Below, in pieces: positions 23,874 through 31,650 of a DNA stretch of 64,000 bases; position 1 is the first letter of the stretch; every line of letters begins with the position of its first letter. The notes under the pieces are model-generated. The model searched no databases. It had not been told where the DNA came from and worked only from the letters and a program-made list of their open reading frames with translations. Made by a program: the position numbers and the translations under genes. The stretch comes from Subtercola boreus (GTDB lineage: Bacteria > Actinomycetota > Actinomycetes > Actinomycetales > Microbacteriaceae), in the NCBI RefSeq assembly GCF_003399635.1, contig NZ_NBXB01000017.1, forward strand, positions 1-64,000, given 5' to 3'.

Positions 23874-25454
23874 CTAGTAGTACACGTATTCGTCTTCGTC
23901 GGCCGTATAGCCAGCAGCGATAACATCGCCGGCAGCCTCATGGGCCAGCACTGACGACATGGCAAGGTCGATCTTCTGTGTCTCGGACGCCTTGAAAATG
24001 AGGTACTTCTGTCCGGGCCGGGCAACTTCGACAGCGTTACGGATGTGCGTGCCGACCGTCTCGTCACCGTCATGAGTGAACTGCGACTCGGGCAGCATCA
24101 CATCGGTTTTCATCCGCTCGAGAGCAGCGTGCATCTGGGTCGGCCGGTATGTCTCCCAGCGAAAGACCCGCTTCGGGTACTTCGCCTCGAGCCCATCAAT
24201 CTCCGACTGCCAGAACGGCGGGTCGCAGTAAGCACGCACCACGTCGAACTGTTCGAAAATCTCGTCAAACGCTGCCAGGATCTCCAACCGCGGAACTCGG
24301 CCGTTGTGCTGGCGCGGGTCCCAGATGGTCGGTCGGCCATCATGGTAAGTCGGGGTGAATTGGTAGCCGTCGAGCGTTTCGGCTCTAATACCAGTCCAGT
24401 CATCAACATCAGACCCGTCGAAACCGAGCACAATCGGTGTCTTATCGGGCACCACATGCGTGGCCTTCTTCGACTCCCATCGTGCGAAGTCCAACCATGC
24501 CCCGGAACCAGCGACGATGCGGTTACCGAAGAACCGTTCCGCCTCAGCCTTGTCCTTCTGAACGAGCTCGGCAGCTTCAGCCTCGATCGCAGCAACGGAT
24601 ACCCACGGGGCGCCCGCATAGTTGAAAACGAACATCTTGTGACGGTCACGCTTGTCACCGAAGCTCAGATGCGCGGGCGGCTGGCGGAAGTCCTTATTGA
24701 TGTCCTTCGACGGTGCCTCGAAGGTGCGCTGGGCGACGGAATCCTGTGCCGGGTCCCACGCGTTCGTCGTTTCGATTGCCCGACCACCCATGCCGGCGAG
24801 ACCACGACGCTGCGTCGACGCGAGCTTGTGCCCGCCATTCGACTTCACCCACAGGCCTGTCTCATCCTGCGGCGCAAACGTCACACGCTGACCGAGGCGA
24901 GAGTTTGCCTTCGACGTGACCACATCGATTCGGCCACCACCGGGAAGGCGGATGAACTCCTCGCCCGTATGCCGAATGATCTCAGCCAACGGGCCTAGCT
25001 CAATCATCGGGCGAAGTGCGTCATACGTGTTGTCGGTCTGGTCTTCGGACGTAGCAGTGATCTGAATAAGCGGCGTCGACCACGGACGGCCCATCGGCTC
25101 GCCCTGGTCATACTCATACGCCCACCCGCAACCACAACCGAAGTCGCGGCAGTCGTACATCTCGCGGCCGGACGCGAACCCATCGAACAAGACAGGGCCG
25201 ACACCCTCCACGCAGACGAACGCGCCGATCATCGGAGACTTGCCCCACTTCTGAGCGCGAACCAACTGCGAACGACGGAAGATAAAAGCTTCGGCCTTCT
25301 GACCCACCAGCGCATCCGAACGAACCATGTAGTGATTCGCGACGAATGTGAACTGCTCATCACCGAGCACGAACGGGTTGCCCCGGTTGTCGCCATCTGG
25401 GATCACACAGTGCTGCTCAACCCACTCAGGGACGATCAGCAGCGGGCTAGCCAT
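23874..25454 (-). CDS. terminase large subunit
   Basis: A 526-residue packaging motor. The ATPase domain has a Walker A-like 'AQKWGKS' at 67-73, Walker B with 'FAPQDETGLW' at ~195-203, and 'TATSEDQTDNTYD' as the arginine/coupling region. The RNase H-like nuclease domain begins 'VLGFDGSDVDDWTG' near 342-355 (acidic metal ligands) and has 'AYCDPPFWQSEID' further on. It cuts concatemers and translocates DNA into the capsid. The ATG overlaps the small-terminase stop by 8 nt. Confidence 0.92.
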   Translation of the reverse strand: MASPLLIVPEWVEQHCVIPDGDNRGNPFVLGDEQFTFVANHYMVRSDALVGQKAEAFIFRRSQLVRAQKWGKSPMIGAFVCVEGVGPVLFDGFASGREMYDCRDFGCGCGWAYEYDQGEPMGRPWSTPLIQITATSEDQTDNTYDALRPMIELGPLAEIIRHTGEEFIRLPGGGRIDVVTSKANSRLGQRVTFAPQDETGLWVKSNGGHKLASTQRRGLAGMGGRAIETTNAWDPAQDSVAQRTFEAPSKDINKDFRQPPAHLSFGDKRDRHKMFVFNYAGAPWVSVAAIEAEAAELVQKDKAEAERFFGNRIVAGSGAWLDFARWESKKATHVVPDKTPIVLGFDGSDVDDWTGIRAETLDGYQFTPTYHDGRPTIWDPRQHNGRVPRLEILAAFDEIFEQFDVVRAYCDPPFWQSEIDGLEAKYPKRVFRWETYRPTQMHAALERMKTDVMLPESQFTHDGDETVGTHIRNAVEVARPGQKYLIFKASETQKIDLAMSSVLAHEAAGDVIAAGYTADEDEYVYY

Positions 25455-25980
25455 TGCTCAGAGCGGCGAACCTAGCCTTCGCCGAAGTCGCCGCCTTCCT
25501 CGCCGGGGCAGACGACCGCTTCACCGACAGCTCATCCTCAGAGAACCGCCACCGCAAAGAATGCATCCCCGGCAGCGACAGGCCGATCTCGGCAGCCATC
25601 CGAAGCGCTGCCGTCTTCAGCCCAGAATTTGACTCAGCAGACGTTGATTCGATGTACCCGCGCACATACGCAGCTACCTCGTACTTCAGGCTGAGCTTCG
25701 ACCACATGGCAGCTTGAGGCTTCGACCAGAGGTCTTCCCAAAGCTCGATCTCTCGAGCATGGAGGTCGTCGGTCGCATCCTTGTCGAACTCTTTGATCCG
25801 CCTCTTGTCTTCCCAGTAGATGTCATAGATAGGAATGGCGGGCAGGGGAAATGCAGGAACAGCGCCATCGAAACCCTCTGCCGGGAGAGTCACCCAAGCC
25901 GCATCGTCCGTGCGATCACGGCGCAACGCATTTGGGTCAGGAGCGCGACCACTGTTTCTACGAACACCACCAGAAGGCAT
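25447..25980 (-). CDS. terminase small subunit
   Basis: A 177-residue protein starting 'MPSGGVRRNSGRAPDPNALRRD', a basic N-terminal arm common in actinophage small terminases, followed by helices that should form the oligomeric core. It recognises the pac/cos site and loads the large subunit. GAGGAGG lies 6 nt before the ATG at 25980. It is adjacent to the large terminase and to an HNH gene, the normal arrangement for HK97-like packaging. Confidence 0.85.
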   Translation of the reverse strand: MPSGGVRRNSGRAPDPNALRRDRTDDAAWVTLPAEGFDGAVPAFPLPAIPIYDIYWEDKRRIKEFDKDATDDLHAREIELWEDLWSKPQAAMWSKLSLKYEVAAYVRGYIESTSAESNSGLKTAALRMAAEIGLSLPGMHSLRWRFSEDELSVKRSSAPARKAATSAKARFAALSNG

Positions 25981-25999
25981 GATCACCTCCTCGGGTTCG

Positions 26000-26206
26000 T
26001 CAGCAAGCAGTCGAGCCGAAAACCATCATCTTCAGCATTGGGAAATCGTTTACAGTCCGGGACTCAATAAGCTCTGGCCGCGTAAAATCCGCGAACCCAT
26101 GATCCGCCGCAAGCTTCCTGAACTGCGTAGCAACAAGCTCGTCGACCATCTCCTGATCGGTCGCCAGCCCATCGCTCACAGGCACCATCACGCGCATCTC
26201 GTTCAC
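26000..26206 (-). CDS. small phage protein, 68 aa
   Basis: A 68-residue soluble protein between HNH and small terminase. From a GTG with GGGAGG eight bases upstream it reads 'VSDGLATDQEMVDELVATQF' then 'FADFTRPELIESRTVNDFP'. It looks like a small alpha/beta protein; no family recognised. The upstream extension of this frame overlaps the HNH gene and looks non-coding. Packaging-associated by position only. Confidence 0.55.
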   Translation of the reverse strand: MNEMRVMVPVSDGLATDQEMVDELVATQFRKLAADHGFADFTRPELIESRTVNDFPMLKMMVFGSTAC

Positions 26207-26339
26207 CGCAAACGCCTCCCAAAGGCCGAATTGAGAACATCTTGGTTCTGCCGCACCTTTTAGCCACCTCCCCGGCGGTCCTGAGGGGCTGGTTTCGCGG
26301 AGGTCTCCCCCCACCCCCGTGGTGCCTAGTGGGTGCTTC

Positions 26340-26690
26340 TCAGTGGATGTTGTGCCATCCGCCTGGTTGATTGCGTGCCGTCTCTTTGTTGTGGCAGTTG
26401 GCGTCAAGACCGCGACCATATTCCGGGTCGTTCGGGTTTAATCCAAGTTCGATGAGTTCTTGGCGTGAACGCGGCCAGTGGTCGGCTACGGTTGCTTGCG
26501 CTATGTGGCAGACAACACAGATGGGGTCACGTCGTAACACTTCGGCCCTGAAGTTACGGTGTCCTCTGCCTGTGTACCCTCGCTGTGTGGCTGTGCCCCT
26601 GCGTTGGTCTGCTGTGCGTGTGTGTTGCGGGCAGCGCGACTCTGTGCTGTCGTAGATGGTTGGACATCCTGGTGTGCTGCACACACGCAT
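26340..26690 (-). CDS. HNH endonuclease
   Basis: A 116-residue HNH nuclease: the N-terminal zinc knuckle 'CSTPGC..RCPQHT', then 'RAEVLRRDPICVVC', 'ATVADHWPRSRQ' and 'GLDANCHNKETARNQ' giving the H-N-H core with C-x2-C. Phage HNH proteins next to the terminase are known to be needed for terminase cutting in HK97-type systems. AAGAGG precedes the ATG, which follows a tiny Cys-rich gene by three bases. Confidence 0.88.
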   Translation of the reverse strand: MRVCSTPGCPTIYDSTESRCPQHTRTADQRRGTATQRGYTGRGHRNFRAEVLRRDPICVVCHIAQATVADHWPRSRQELIELGLNPNDPEYGRGLDANCHNKETARNQPGGWHNIH

Positions 26691-26693
26691 GCT

Positions 26694-26777
26694 CTACCTC
26701 TTAGCGCAGTGTGTGCGTGCGATGGAGGGAACGACGCAGGCTTGCCCGCACACTGGGCAGTGGTGACTGTCAGCCAA
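26694..26777 (-). CDS. tiny Cys-rich protein, 27 aa
   Basis: A 27-residue frame wedged between the 122-aa gene and HNH: 'ADSHHCPVCGQACVVP' then 'HCAKR', with C-x2-C-x3-C and a final H-C, suggesting a single zinc knuckle. It begins at a TTG overlapping the previous stop and ends three bases before the HNH ATG. Its tight fit supports translation, but start choice and length make this tentative. Confidence 0.45.
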   Translation of the reverse strand: MADSHHCPVCGQACVVPSIARTHCAKR

Positions 26778-27138
26778 TGACTCGTGCGTTCTTGACTGCG
26801 AGCGTGACGGTGACGTAGGTCTCGCCGTTGGCGCCGGATGTTATCTCGACGGGCTTCTTCGCTACCCACATGGTGATGTCTTGACCGTCGACTGTGACGT
26901 GGTGATCGTCGGTGTCGATCACGATGGTGTCGATGCTCTGCCAGTAGCCACCATCGGCGAGGGCCAGTGTGCCCTTGAGCGCCTGATCGATCGTGTCGAT
27001 AGATACGCCGCATGCAAGGAGGTTCTTGGTCGCCTCGGTAGCGCGCTCTATTGCTGCGACGTACCCGTCGACGTCGGCAGTGAGCGTCACCTTGACCTTG
27101 CGTCCTTTGTCTTCGGCGTCGGATGCGGTCGCGTTCAT
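26770..27138 (-). CDS. hypothetical phage protein, 122 aa
   Basis: A 122-residue protein: 'VKVTLTADVDGYVAAIERAT' at the N-terminus, then helices 'LKGTLALADGGYWQSIDTIV' and a strand-rich end. AGGAG precedes the ATG. It follows the tRNA-Gln in the transition between early and late modules. No family recognised; it could be a DNA-binding or regulatory protein but no motif shows it. Confidence 0.55.
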   Translation of the reverse strand: MNATASDAEDKGRKVKVTLTADVDGYVAAIERATEATKNLLACGVSIDTIDQALKGTLALADGGYWQSIDTIVIDTDDHHVTVDGQDITMWVAKKPVEITSGANGETYVTVTLAVKNARVIG

Positions 27139-27225
27139 GGCTGCTCCTGACGGTTACACGGTTACTAACCGTCATATGTTTGTGAGCGGCCGACGAAAGG
27201 CTACGTGCACCCCGAACCGGCCTAG

Positions 27226-27296
27226 CTCTCCACCAAGGATTCGAACCTCGACAAGTTGGCTCAGAACCAACCGTGATGCCGTTACACCAGCGGAGA
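27226..27296 (-). tRNA. phage tRNA-Gln(CTG)
   Basis: A full 71-nt cloverleaf on the minus strand: acceptor TCTCCGC/GTGGAGA (one G-U pair), anticodon stem GTTGG/CCAAC with loop TTCTGAG giving anticodon CTG, and T-arm CGAGG-TTCGAAT-CCTTG. The 3' CCA is not encoded. It decodes CAG, the main Gln codon in high-GC genes. It lies between early and late modules. Confidence 0.9.
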
Positions 27297-27533
27297 ATGC
27301 GTGAGCCGTGCGTGCTGAGCTAGGGGCATAAGTGCGGGGCGTCCACCGCGTGGCAGATGCGACTTGACAGCCGCTGACACGCACCTGAACACCCCGCTTT
27401 TTACGGTCACGTCTGACCTATTTGTCCGCGCCGTGTGGCCTAATGGTGAGCGGCGCGACGGGGTTCCCGTCCAAGACGAAGCCGCGTTTCGTGTGGGTGT
27501 GTCGGCTGCTGGTACGGGAAGCGTTAAACGAAA

Positions 27534-27562
27534 AGGACCCCCACGATTAGGTGAGGGTCAAG
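27534..27562 (-). terminator. terminator after the early operon
   Basis: On the minus strand GACCC ... GGGTC pairs across a loop containing CACCTAATCGTG and is followed by CTTTTCGTTT. It lies downstream of the last early gene (the helix-turn-helix gene at 27628) and probably ends early transcription before the tRNA and late genes. Confidence 0.6.
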
Positions 27563-27627
27563 AGTTACGGGCGGCGGGAACAAGAATGCCTAAGGCATAG
27601 CATACCTGTTCCCACCGACACCGTGGC

Positions 27628-27834
27628 TTACTGGATACCGCGTTTCTGCCTGTTTGGGTTCGCGAGGATCTTGACCCGGTACTGCGCCATCAGGTCGCTG
27701 TGTTCGATGACCACAATCCCAGCGACGTCCCGGCACCGCATCCCGTCCCTCACCCACCGCTCGATTGTCCTAGTGGACTTACCCACGCGCTCCGCGGCCG
27801 CCTTGATGGTGTAGTTCTCCTGATTCTCGGGCAT
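27628..27834 (-). CDS. small helix-turn-helix DNA-binding protein
   Basis: A 68-residue protein with one HTH: 'YTIKAAAERVGKSTRTIERW' followed by 'VRDGMRCRD', the MerR/excisionase-like arrangement in which a recognition helix is followed by a short wing. It is the last gene of the early operon, so it may switch on late genes or act as an accessory factor in recombination. AAGGA precedes the ATG. Confidence 0.7.
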   Translation of the reverse strand: MPENQENYTIKAAAERVGKSTRTIERWVRDGMRCRDVAGIVVIEHSDLMAQYRVKILANPNRQKRGIQ

Positions 27835-27843
27835 CCGGCGATC

Positions 27844-28626
27844 CTAAGCGGCCACTGCGTGGAGAATGCGGTCTACCTGTTGCGGAGGCGCGACCCACTC
27901 ACACGCTGCGCACATGACGGTCAGGTCGGGATCGAGCTTGTCGGGGAACTTCACAAACACCTCTCGCTGGCCACAGAGCGGGCATTCCCGCTTATCTGCA
28001 TCCCTGACAGGTCGTGGTTCGACGCCGTACGCGCCGGCGAGGGTGAACACGCCTCGGGCGTCGTCGTAGCCGTAGCAGAGGTCGTCGTGGAAAGCGATCG
28101 CGAGGGGGAGTGCCGCGATGGTCTCGAGGCGGTCGAGGAACCATCCCACCAGTTCGGTGGAGATCTCGTGTGCTCTTTCGGGGGTGACGACCCGTGAGCC
28201 TTGGACCTCGGTGAGATTGATCCACACCGAGACGTGAGGCGGAGCCACGCTCAGCGTTTCGGATACTGATCCGGTCCAAAGCACCAGCTTCGCGAACAGG
28301 GAATCGCTGGCATCGAGCGGGCCGACCCGGAGGGGTGCGGGGGAGCCGCCGCCGCCCCCCGAGACTCGCTCGCCCATCGGCGCGGCACCGAAACCGTTGA
28401 TCTGTGCCCGCATGTTGGCCATGAGGTCGGGGACGAGCTCGAGTGCGTGTCGGAGCCGGTAGTAGCAGGAGTCGCAGAGCAGCCCGTGTCGGGCATGCTT
28501 GGGGCGGGGCGCTTCGCCCTCGACGAGCGAGTCCCAGGCGCAACCACGGGTGCACGGAAGGGTCTCATCGAAGGTGGTGTCGTCGTTCATGTTTGCCCTG
28601 CTTTCGTTGAGGTTTCTAGACGTCAT
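27844..28626 (-). CDS. phage protein with N- and C-terminal zinc ribbons
   Basis: A 260-residue protein with Cys motifs at both ends: 'CTRGCAWD', then 'LLCDSCYYRL' near 50, and a C-terminal zinc ribbon 'CPLCGQREVFVKF..MCAACEW'. A Gly-rich linker (GGGGGSP) lies near residue 95. The family is common in actinophage replication regions but has no known function. The ATG at 28626 overlaps the previous stop (ATGA). Zinc ribbons suggest nucleic-acid or protein binding. Confidence 0.65.
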   Translation of the reverse strand: MTSRNLNESRANMNDDTTFDETLPCTRGCAWDSLVEGEAPRPKHARHGLLCDSCYYRLRHALELVPDLMANMRAQINGFGAAPMGERVSGGGGGSPAPLRVGPLDASDSLFAKLVLWTGSVSETLSVAPPHVSVWINLTEVQGSRVVTPERAHEISTELVGWFLDRLETIAALPLAIAFHDDLCYGYDDARGVFTLAGAYGVEPRPVRDADKRECPLCGQREVFVKFPDKLDPDLTVMCAACEWVAPPQQVDRILHAVAA

Positions 28627-28910
28627 GCGAGTAGGTCTCCTGTCACGGGATTGATGCGGATTAGATTGTCAAAACAACGGGTCTGCCATTCGCGAGGGCT
28701 CTGCAGGTGTGCCTGGCGGTTCAAGGAGGGCTGCGCCCCGATGACGTCGGCCCAGTCACGCCAGCCGACATATGGTCGTTTCTGCCCGTGGTGGATGTGA
28801 CATTCGCACCCGCCGTCCGCGCACATGTATGGGGTGCGGCAGTGGACGCAGCACCAGGGTGCCCTGTACTCCCGGCCCATGTTCACGTATCCCTGAATGA
28901 CGTCTCCCAT
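28623..28910 (-). CDS. small Cys/His-rich phage protein, 95 aa
   Basis: A 95-residue protein: 'APWCCVHCRTPYMCADGGCECHIHHGQ' supplies many zinc ligands (C-x2-C, C-x5-C-x-C-x-H), then a basic helical C-terminus. The ATG at 28910 is chosen because GGAGG is upstream and it overlaps the primase stop as TGATG. It may be an accessory DNA-binding protein for the adjacent primase/helicase; this is inferred from context. Confidence 0.6.
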   Translation of the reverse strand: MGDVIQGYVNMGREYRAPWCCVHCRTPYMCADGGCECHIHHGQKRPYVGWRDWADVIGAQPSLNRQAHLQSPREWQTRCFDNLIRINPVTGDLLA

Positions 28911-30418
28911 CAGAGACCACCTCCTGGCATCCACGGCATCTCGCCCTCGGCGCCCCGGCGCAGATGCTTTGGCCAGTCGCGCTTGTCGCGGTCTCCCCGC
29001 CACCGGATGAGAGCGACCATGTTGTCGTCGTCTTCAATAGGGCGGAGGCCGAAACCGAATTCGGGCCACCCCATGAGCGCAGACGATCCGCGCGGTCGAA
29101 GATCACGGTCGCCGCCCATTCCTTTTGAGTGGCCCGCATGCGCCTCCATCAGCAAAGCGACGCCTCGATCGCGGATCTCGTCGAGCGCGATGATGAGAGG
29201 TGCCGCATCGTCGTCTCGACTGATCTCCTTCGGGACCAGCTTGTACAGAGGACCGATGTATACGAGATCAGGTCTGTGAGCGTCGATGAGTCGGTGCACG
29301 GTGTCGATGTCAGCCTGACGGGTGAAGTCGAGTCGAACGCCCGCGCTCACGAGCACGTTCTGTCGGGGATCACCGGACCCATATTGGGCCGCGAAGTTAG
29401 TCACGTAGCGGGCGTTCCGGGCCCACTGCTGTTCGGAGTTCTCTGCATCGATCACCAGCACCCGACGGGGTTCGATCTGCTCATTCCTGAACGGGTGAAT
29501 ACCTGCCGCGGCTGTGATCGCGAGCTGACGGGCAAGGTAGCTTTTCCCTGCGCCCTCACCACCCGTGAGGATCAGCCGGTCGTGTCGTTCGAGCAGCCCT
29601 TCAATCAACCAGTCGTACGTGACCGTCACATCGAGGATCTCGCCGAGCAACTTCGGATTGAGGATCGCGGCGCCCGAACCTGACTCGCGACGTCGTGCCT
29701 CTGCCCGCACCCGCTCGTTCTGCAGCAGCATCTCGACGGCTTTCTCGAACTCTGGGTCGACGGGCTCTGTTGACTTCAGATCGTCGATCCCGAGACCGGC
29801 CGCCACATGATCCGCGGCGTCCTTTCCGACTGCCGGTTCCAGGATCTTTACATCCGCGATGCCAGCCAATAGTGCAGCGACCTGATTGGCATGCGCCAAG
29901 CCCGGTTCGTCCATGTCCCGGACGATCCGAACAGTCTTCCCTCGGAGTGGCGACAAGTCGAAGAGGTGCGCTTTCCCGGCACCCATCGCCGTGCACGTCG
30001 CGCTCACGCCGAGAGACTCGAGGGCCAGCACGTCCTTCTCGCCTTCGACCACGAACACGACCTTCGCGTCCGCCAGCCGGTCAGCCCGGAACAACGCCGT
30101 GCCCTTCGTGTTCCCCGACTTTGAGAAACGCTTGTCAGGTGAACGTGACACCCGACGACCATCTGGGTAGTCGTAGTTGGCGCCCTTCGGGTCATCGAAC
30201 AGGTCCGCCTTCGAGAGGTTCAACGCGGCCAGCACGTCATCGGTCGGGTCGGAGTGGGAGTGAACAAGCACCCCACCCTCATAGGCCGCCAGGGACACCG
30301 ACAAGTCCGCTTGCGAGTGTCCGGGGGCCTGCGCTGAAGCCTTCGACTGGCCCAGCATCTTCACCTTTAGGCCGTGGTCGTGGAACGTGTCCACGAGACG
30401 CTCAAACGCGTTCTGCAT
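28910..30418 (-). CDS. primase-like TOPRIM/RecA-type ATPase fusion protein
   Basis: A 502-residue replication protein. Residues ~115-200 form a TOPRIM domain ('VVFVVEGEKDVLALESLG' with catalytic Glu, 'VRIVRDMDEPG' with the D-x-D pair). Residues ~255-460 form a RecA/RepA-like ATPase with Walker A 'GGEGAGKSYLA' and Walker B 'RVLVIDAEN', plus 'PDLVYIGPLYKL'. Such bifunctional primase-helicases start phage DNA replication. The short N-terminal part ('GHSQADLSVSLAAYEGG') may be a degenerate primase zinc domain lacking Cys ligands. GAGAGGG lies before the ATG. Confidence 0.82.
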   Translation of the reverse strand: MQNAFERLVDTFHDHGLKVKMLGQSKASAQAPGHSQADLSVSLAAYEGGVLVHSHSDPTDDVLAALNLSKADLFDDPKGANYDYPDGRRVSRSPDKRFSKSGNTKGTALFRADRLADAKVVFVVEGEKDVLALESLGVSATCTAMGAGKAHLFDLSPLRGKTVRIVRDMDEPGLAHANQVAALLAGIADVKILEPAVGKDAADHVAAGLGIDDLKSTEPVDPEFEKAVEMLLQNERVRAEARRRESGSGAAILNPKLLGEILDVTVTYDWLIEGLLERHDRLILTGGEGAGKSYLARQLAITAAAGIHPFRNEQIEPRRVLVIDAENSEQQWARNARYVTNFAAQYGSGDPRQNVLVSAGVRLDFTRQADIDTVHRLIDAHRPDLVYIGPLYKLVPKEISRDDDAAPLIIALDEIRDRGVALLMEAHAGHSKGMGGDRDLRPRGSSALMGWPEFGFGLRPIEDDDNMVALIRWRGDRDKRDWPKHLRRGAEGEMPWMPGGGL

Positions 30419-30545
30419 CGGTTTCCCTCTCGATCAGCAACATCAGCACAAACAGCTGCGCGACGAGCTCGCGGTTCTGCTCTCGAAGGTGCTCCACTTC
30501 CGCCAGCAGGCTTTCGCGGGAGGCGATGGTGTCTGTCATGGTCAC
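30402..30545 (-). CDS. short coiled-coil phage protein, 47 aa
   Basis: A 47-residue protein consisting of one leucine-rich helix: 'RESLLAEVEHLREQNRELVA' followed by a hydrophobic 'LFVLMLLIE'. It may form a coiled coil or a membrane-associated dimer. The GTG at 30545 overlaps the upstream stop (GTGA) and has AAGGAGG at good distance. Function unknown; it lies directly before the primase. Confidence 0.5.
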   Translation of the reverse strand: MTMTDTIASRESLLAEVEHLREQNRELVAQLFVLMLLIERETDAERV

Positions 30546-30856
30546 TGTCCGACCTCCTTCAATCTCGGATCGTTCTCGATAACGTCTGCTGCCCAACGAG
30601 TGCCTGCTGGGGGAGCGGGGTGAAGGCCTTCGACCTCCCGACGGTGCTGAACCGCCACCCGAACCTGGTGGACGATGTCGGACGGCTTCGGAAAGAACGG
30701 GCTCTCCGTCATGTGCGACCGCAGCGCATCCAAACCCTGCTGGCGGGTGTACTTCCCGACGATCGGAAGCCACGCCTGCACCAGAGCGTCAGGCACCTCA
30801 CGGTCGTTCACGATCGCCGCAACCGTCAGGAGTTCCATCACGTCCCCGGCGTTCAC
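30542..30856 (-). CDS. phage replication accessory protein, 104 aa
   Basis: A 104-residue protein: 'LVQAWLPIVGKYTRQQGLDALRSHM' and 'FFPKPSDIVHQVRVAVQHRR' form helices typical of small actinophage replication-loading proteins with a conserved 'P-x-D-I' element. It sits between the DnaD-like initiator and the primase, the place of helicase-loader genes. It starts at a GTG overlapping the previous stop. Helicase loading is inferred from position, not from an ATPase motif (none is present). Confidence 0.55.
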   Translation of the reverse strand: MNAGDVMELLTVAAIVNDREVPDALVQAWLPIVGKYTRQQGLDALRSHMTESPFFPKPSDIVHQVRVAVQHRREVEGLHPAPPAGTRWAADVIENDPRLKEVGQ

Positions 30857-31650
30857 GATGCCTCCTCCTGGGCTCTCATCGCGGCGAGCCGGGTGAGGTT
30901 CCGTTCGAGGGTGCTCGAACCAGACGCGCCCTTCGACTTCATGGCGAGCTGATCGAACTTCTCCCGGAACTTCGGCATCGACAAGATGTTCTTCGACCAG
31001 AAGTCATTGCTCTGCGACCACAACAGCACGCGCCTCGCGTCGGCCAGCGGCACCCCGTCCCTGTCGAGCAGGAGCCGGGCCGAGTTCCGCCAAGTATCGG
31101 TGATGACCGCTTGGTTCTTTCGGACACCGTTGCTCAGAATCGAGTCACGGAGCAACGAGCAAAGCTCTTCAACGTCGGTTCTCACGATGTCGGTGACGTG
31201 GGTCTCCGACGAAGAGACTAGTGATTCTTCTGGTGATTCATACTGGTGGTTCTCTTCTGCCCCGTCACCTTGTCGGGTAGGCGAGGACAGGTTGTCGGGT
31301 AGGCCGGACAGGTTGCCTTGTAGGCGTTCTGCCTTGTGGGCAGTTTGACTGGTAGGCGTTTTGTCGGGTAGGTCGACGGTGAGAACATCCACCTGCAGCT
31401 CGTAACGGTCACTCGTCCGCCAGCCCTGCGCTCCGTGACGGTGTACCCGAACAAGCAGCTTCGCAGCCTCGAGGTACTTCAGTGCCCGCTCGATAGTCTT
31501 CACCGAGCGACCAGTCATCGCTGCCAGTTTCTCCTGCCCCGGATAGCAGGAGTTCGCCTCGTCGGCCATGTCGGCCAAGGCGACGAGAATCCCCTTGGCC
31601 GACCCGGTCAGTGGGAGGTCGTAAGCCCACTTAGTTGCTGTGTAGCTCAC
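30853..31650 (-). CDS. replication initiator with N-terminal winged helix
   Basis: A 265-residue protein with an N-terminal helix-turn-helix typical of phage replisome organisers: 'LPLTGSAKGILVALADMAD', 'CYPGQEKLAAMTGRSVKTIERAL' and 'YLEAAKLLVRVHRHG'. A long Ser/Glu/Asp-rich linker follows, then a C-terminal helical domain. This matches origin-binding initiators of temperate actinophages. It starts at a GTG overlapping the previous stop. The origin may lie within or near this gene; no iterons were picked out by eye. Confidence 0.7.
   Translation of the reverse strand: MSYTATKWAYDLPLTGSAKGILVALADMADEANSCYPGQEKLAAMTGRSVKTIERALKYLEAAKLLVRVHRHGAQGWRTSDRYELQVDVLTVDLPDKTPTSQTAHKAERLQGNLSGLPDNLSSPTRQGDGAEENHQYESPEESLVSSSETHVTDIVRTDVEELCSLLRDSILSNGVRKNQAVITDTWRNSARLLLDRDGVPLADARRVLLWSQSNDFWSKNILSMPKFREKFDQLAMKSKGASGSSTLERNLTRLAAMRAQEEAS

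Larger units (their letters stand above)
27139..27627. other. non-coding phage gap with tRNA and hairpins
   Basis: About 490 bp without a convincing protein gene. It holds the tRNA-Gln (27226-27296), a cloverleaf-like folded block (27334-27397) closed by a 7-bp stem, a perfect 6-bp hairpin GACGGG/CCCGTC (~27458-27472), a terminator (~27534-27562) and a palindrome AATGCCTAAGGCAT (~27588-27601) inside a larger inverted repeat GGGAACA/TGTTCCC. It probably separates early and late transcription. Confidence 0.5.

Noticed and set aside
27400-27480. tRNA-like D-arm (GTGGCCTAATGGTGAGC) on the + strand
   Set aside because: The supposed anticodon stem is a 3-nt-loop hairpin and there is no T-arm or matching acceptor; not a tRNA by eye.
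27364-27600. Possible + strand protein gene in the tRNA/hairpin gap
   Set aside because: Composition is unlike neighbours, no ribosome site, and it overlaps hairpins and a terminator.
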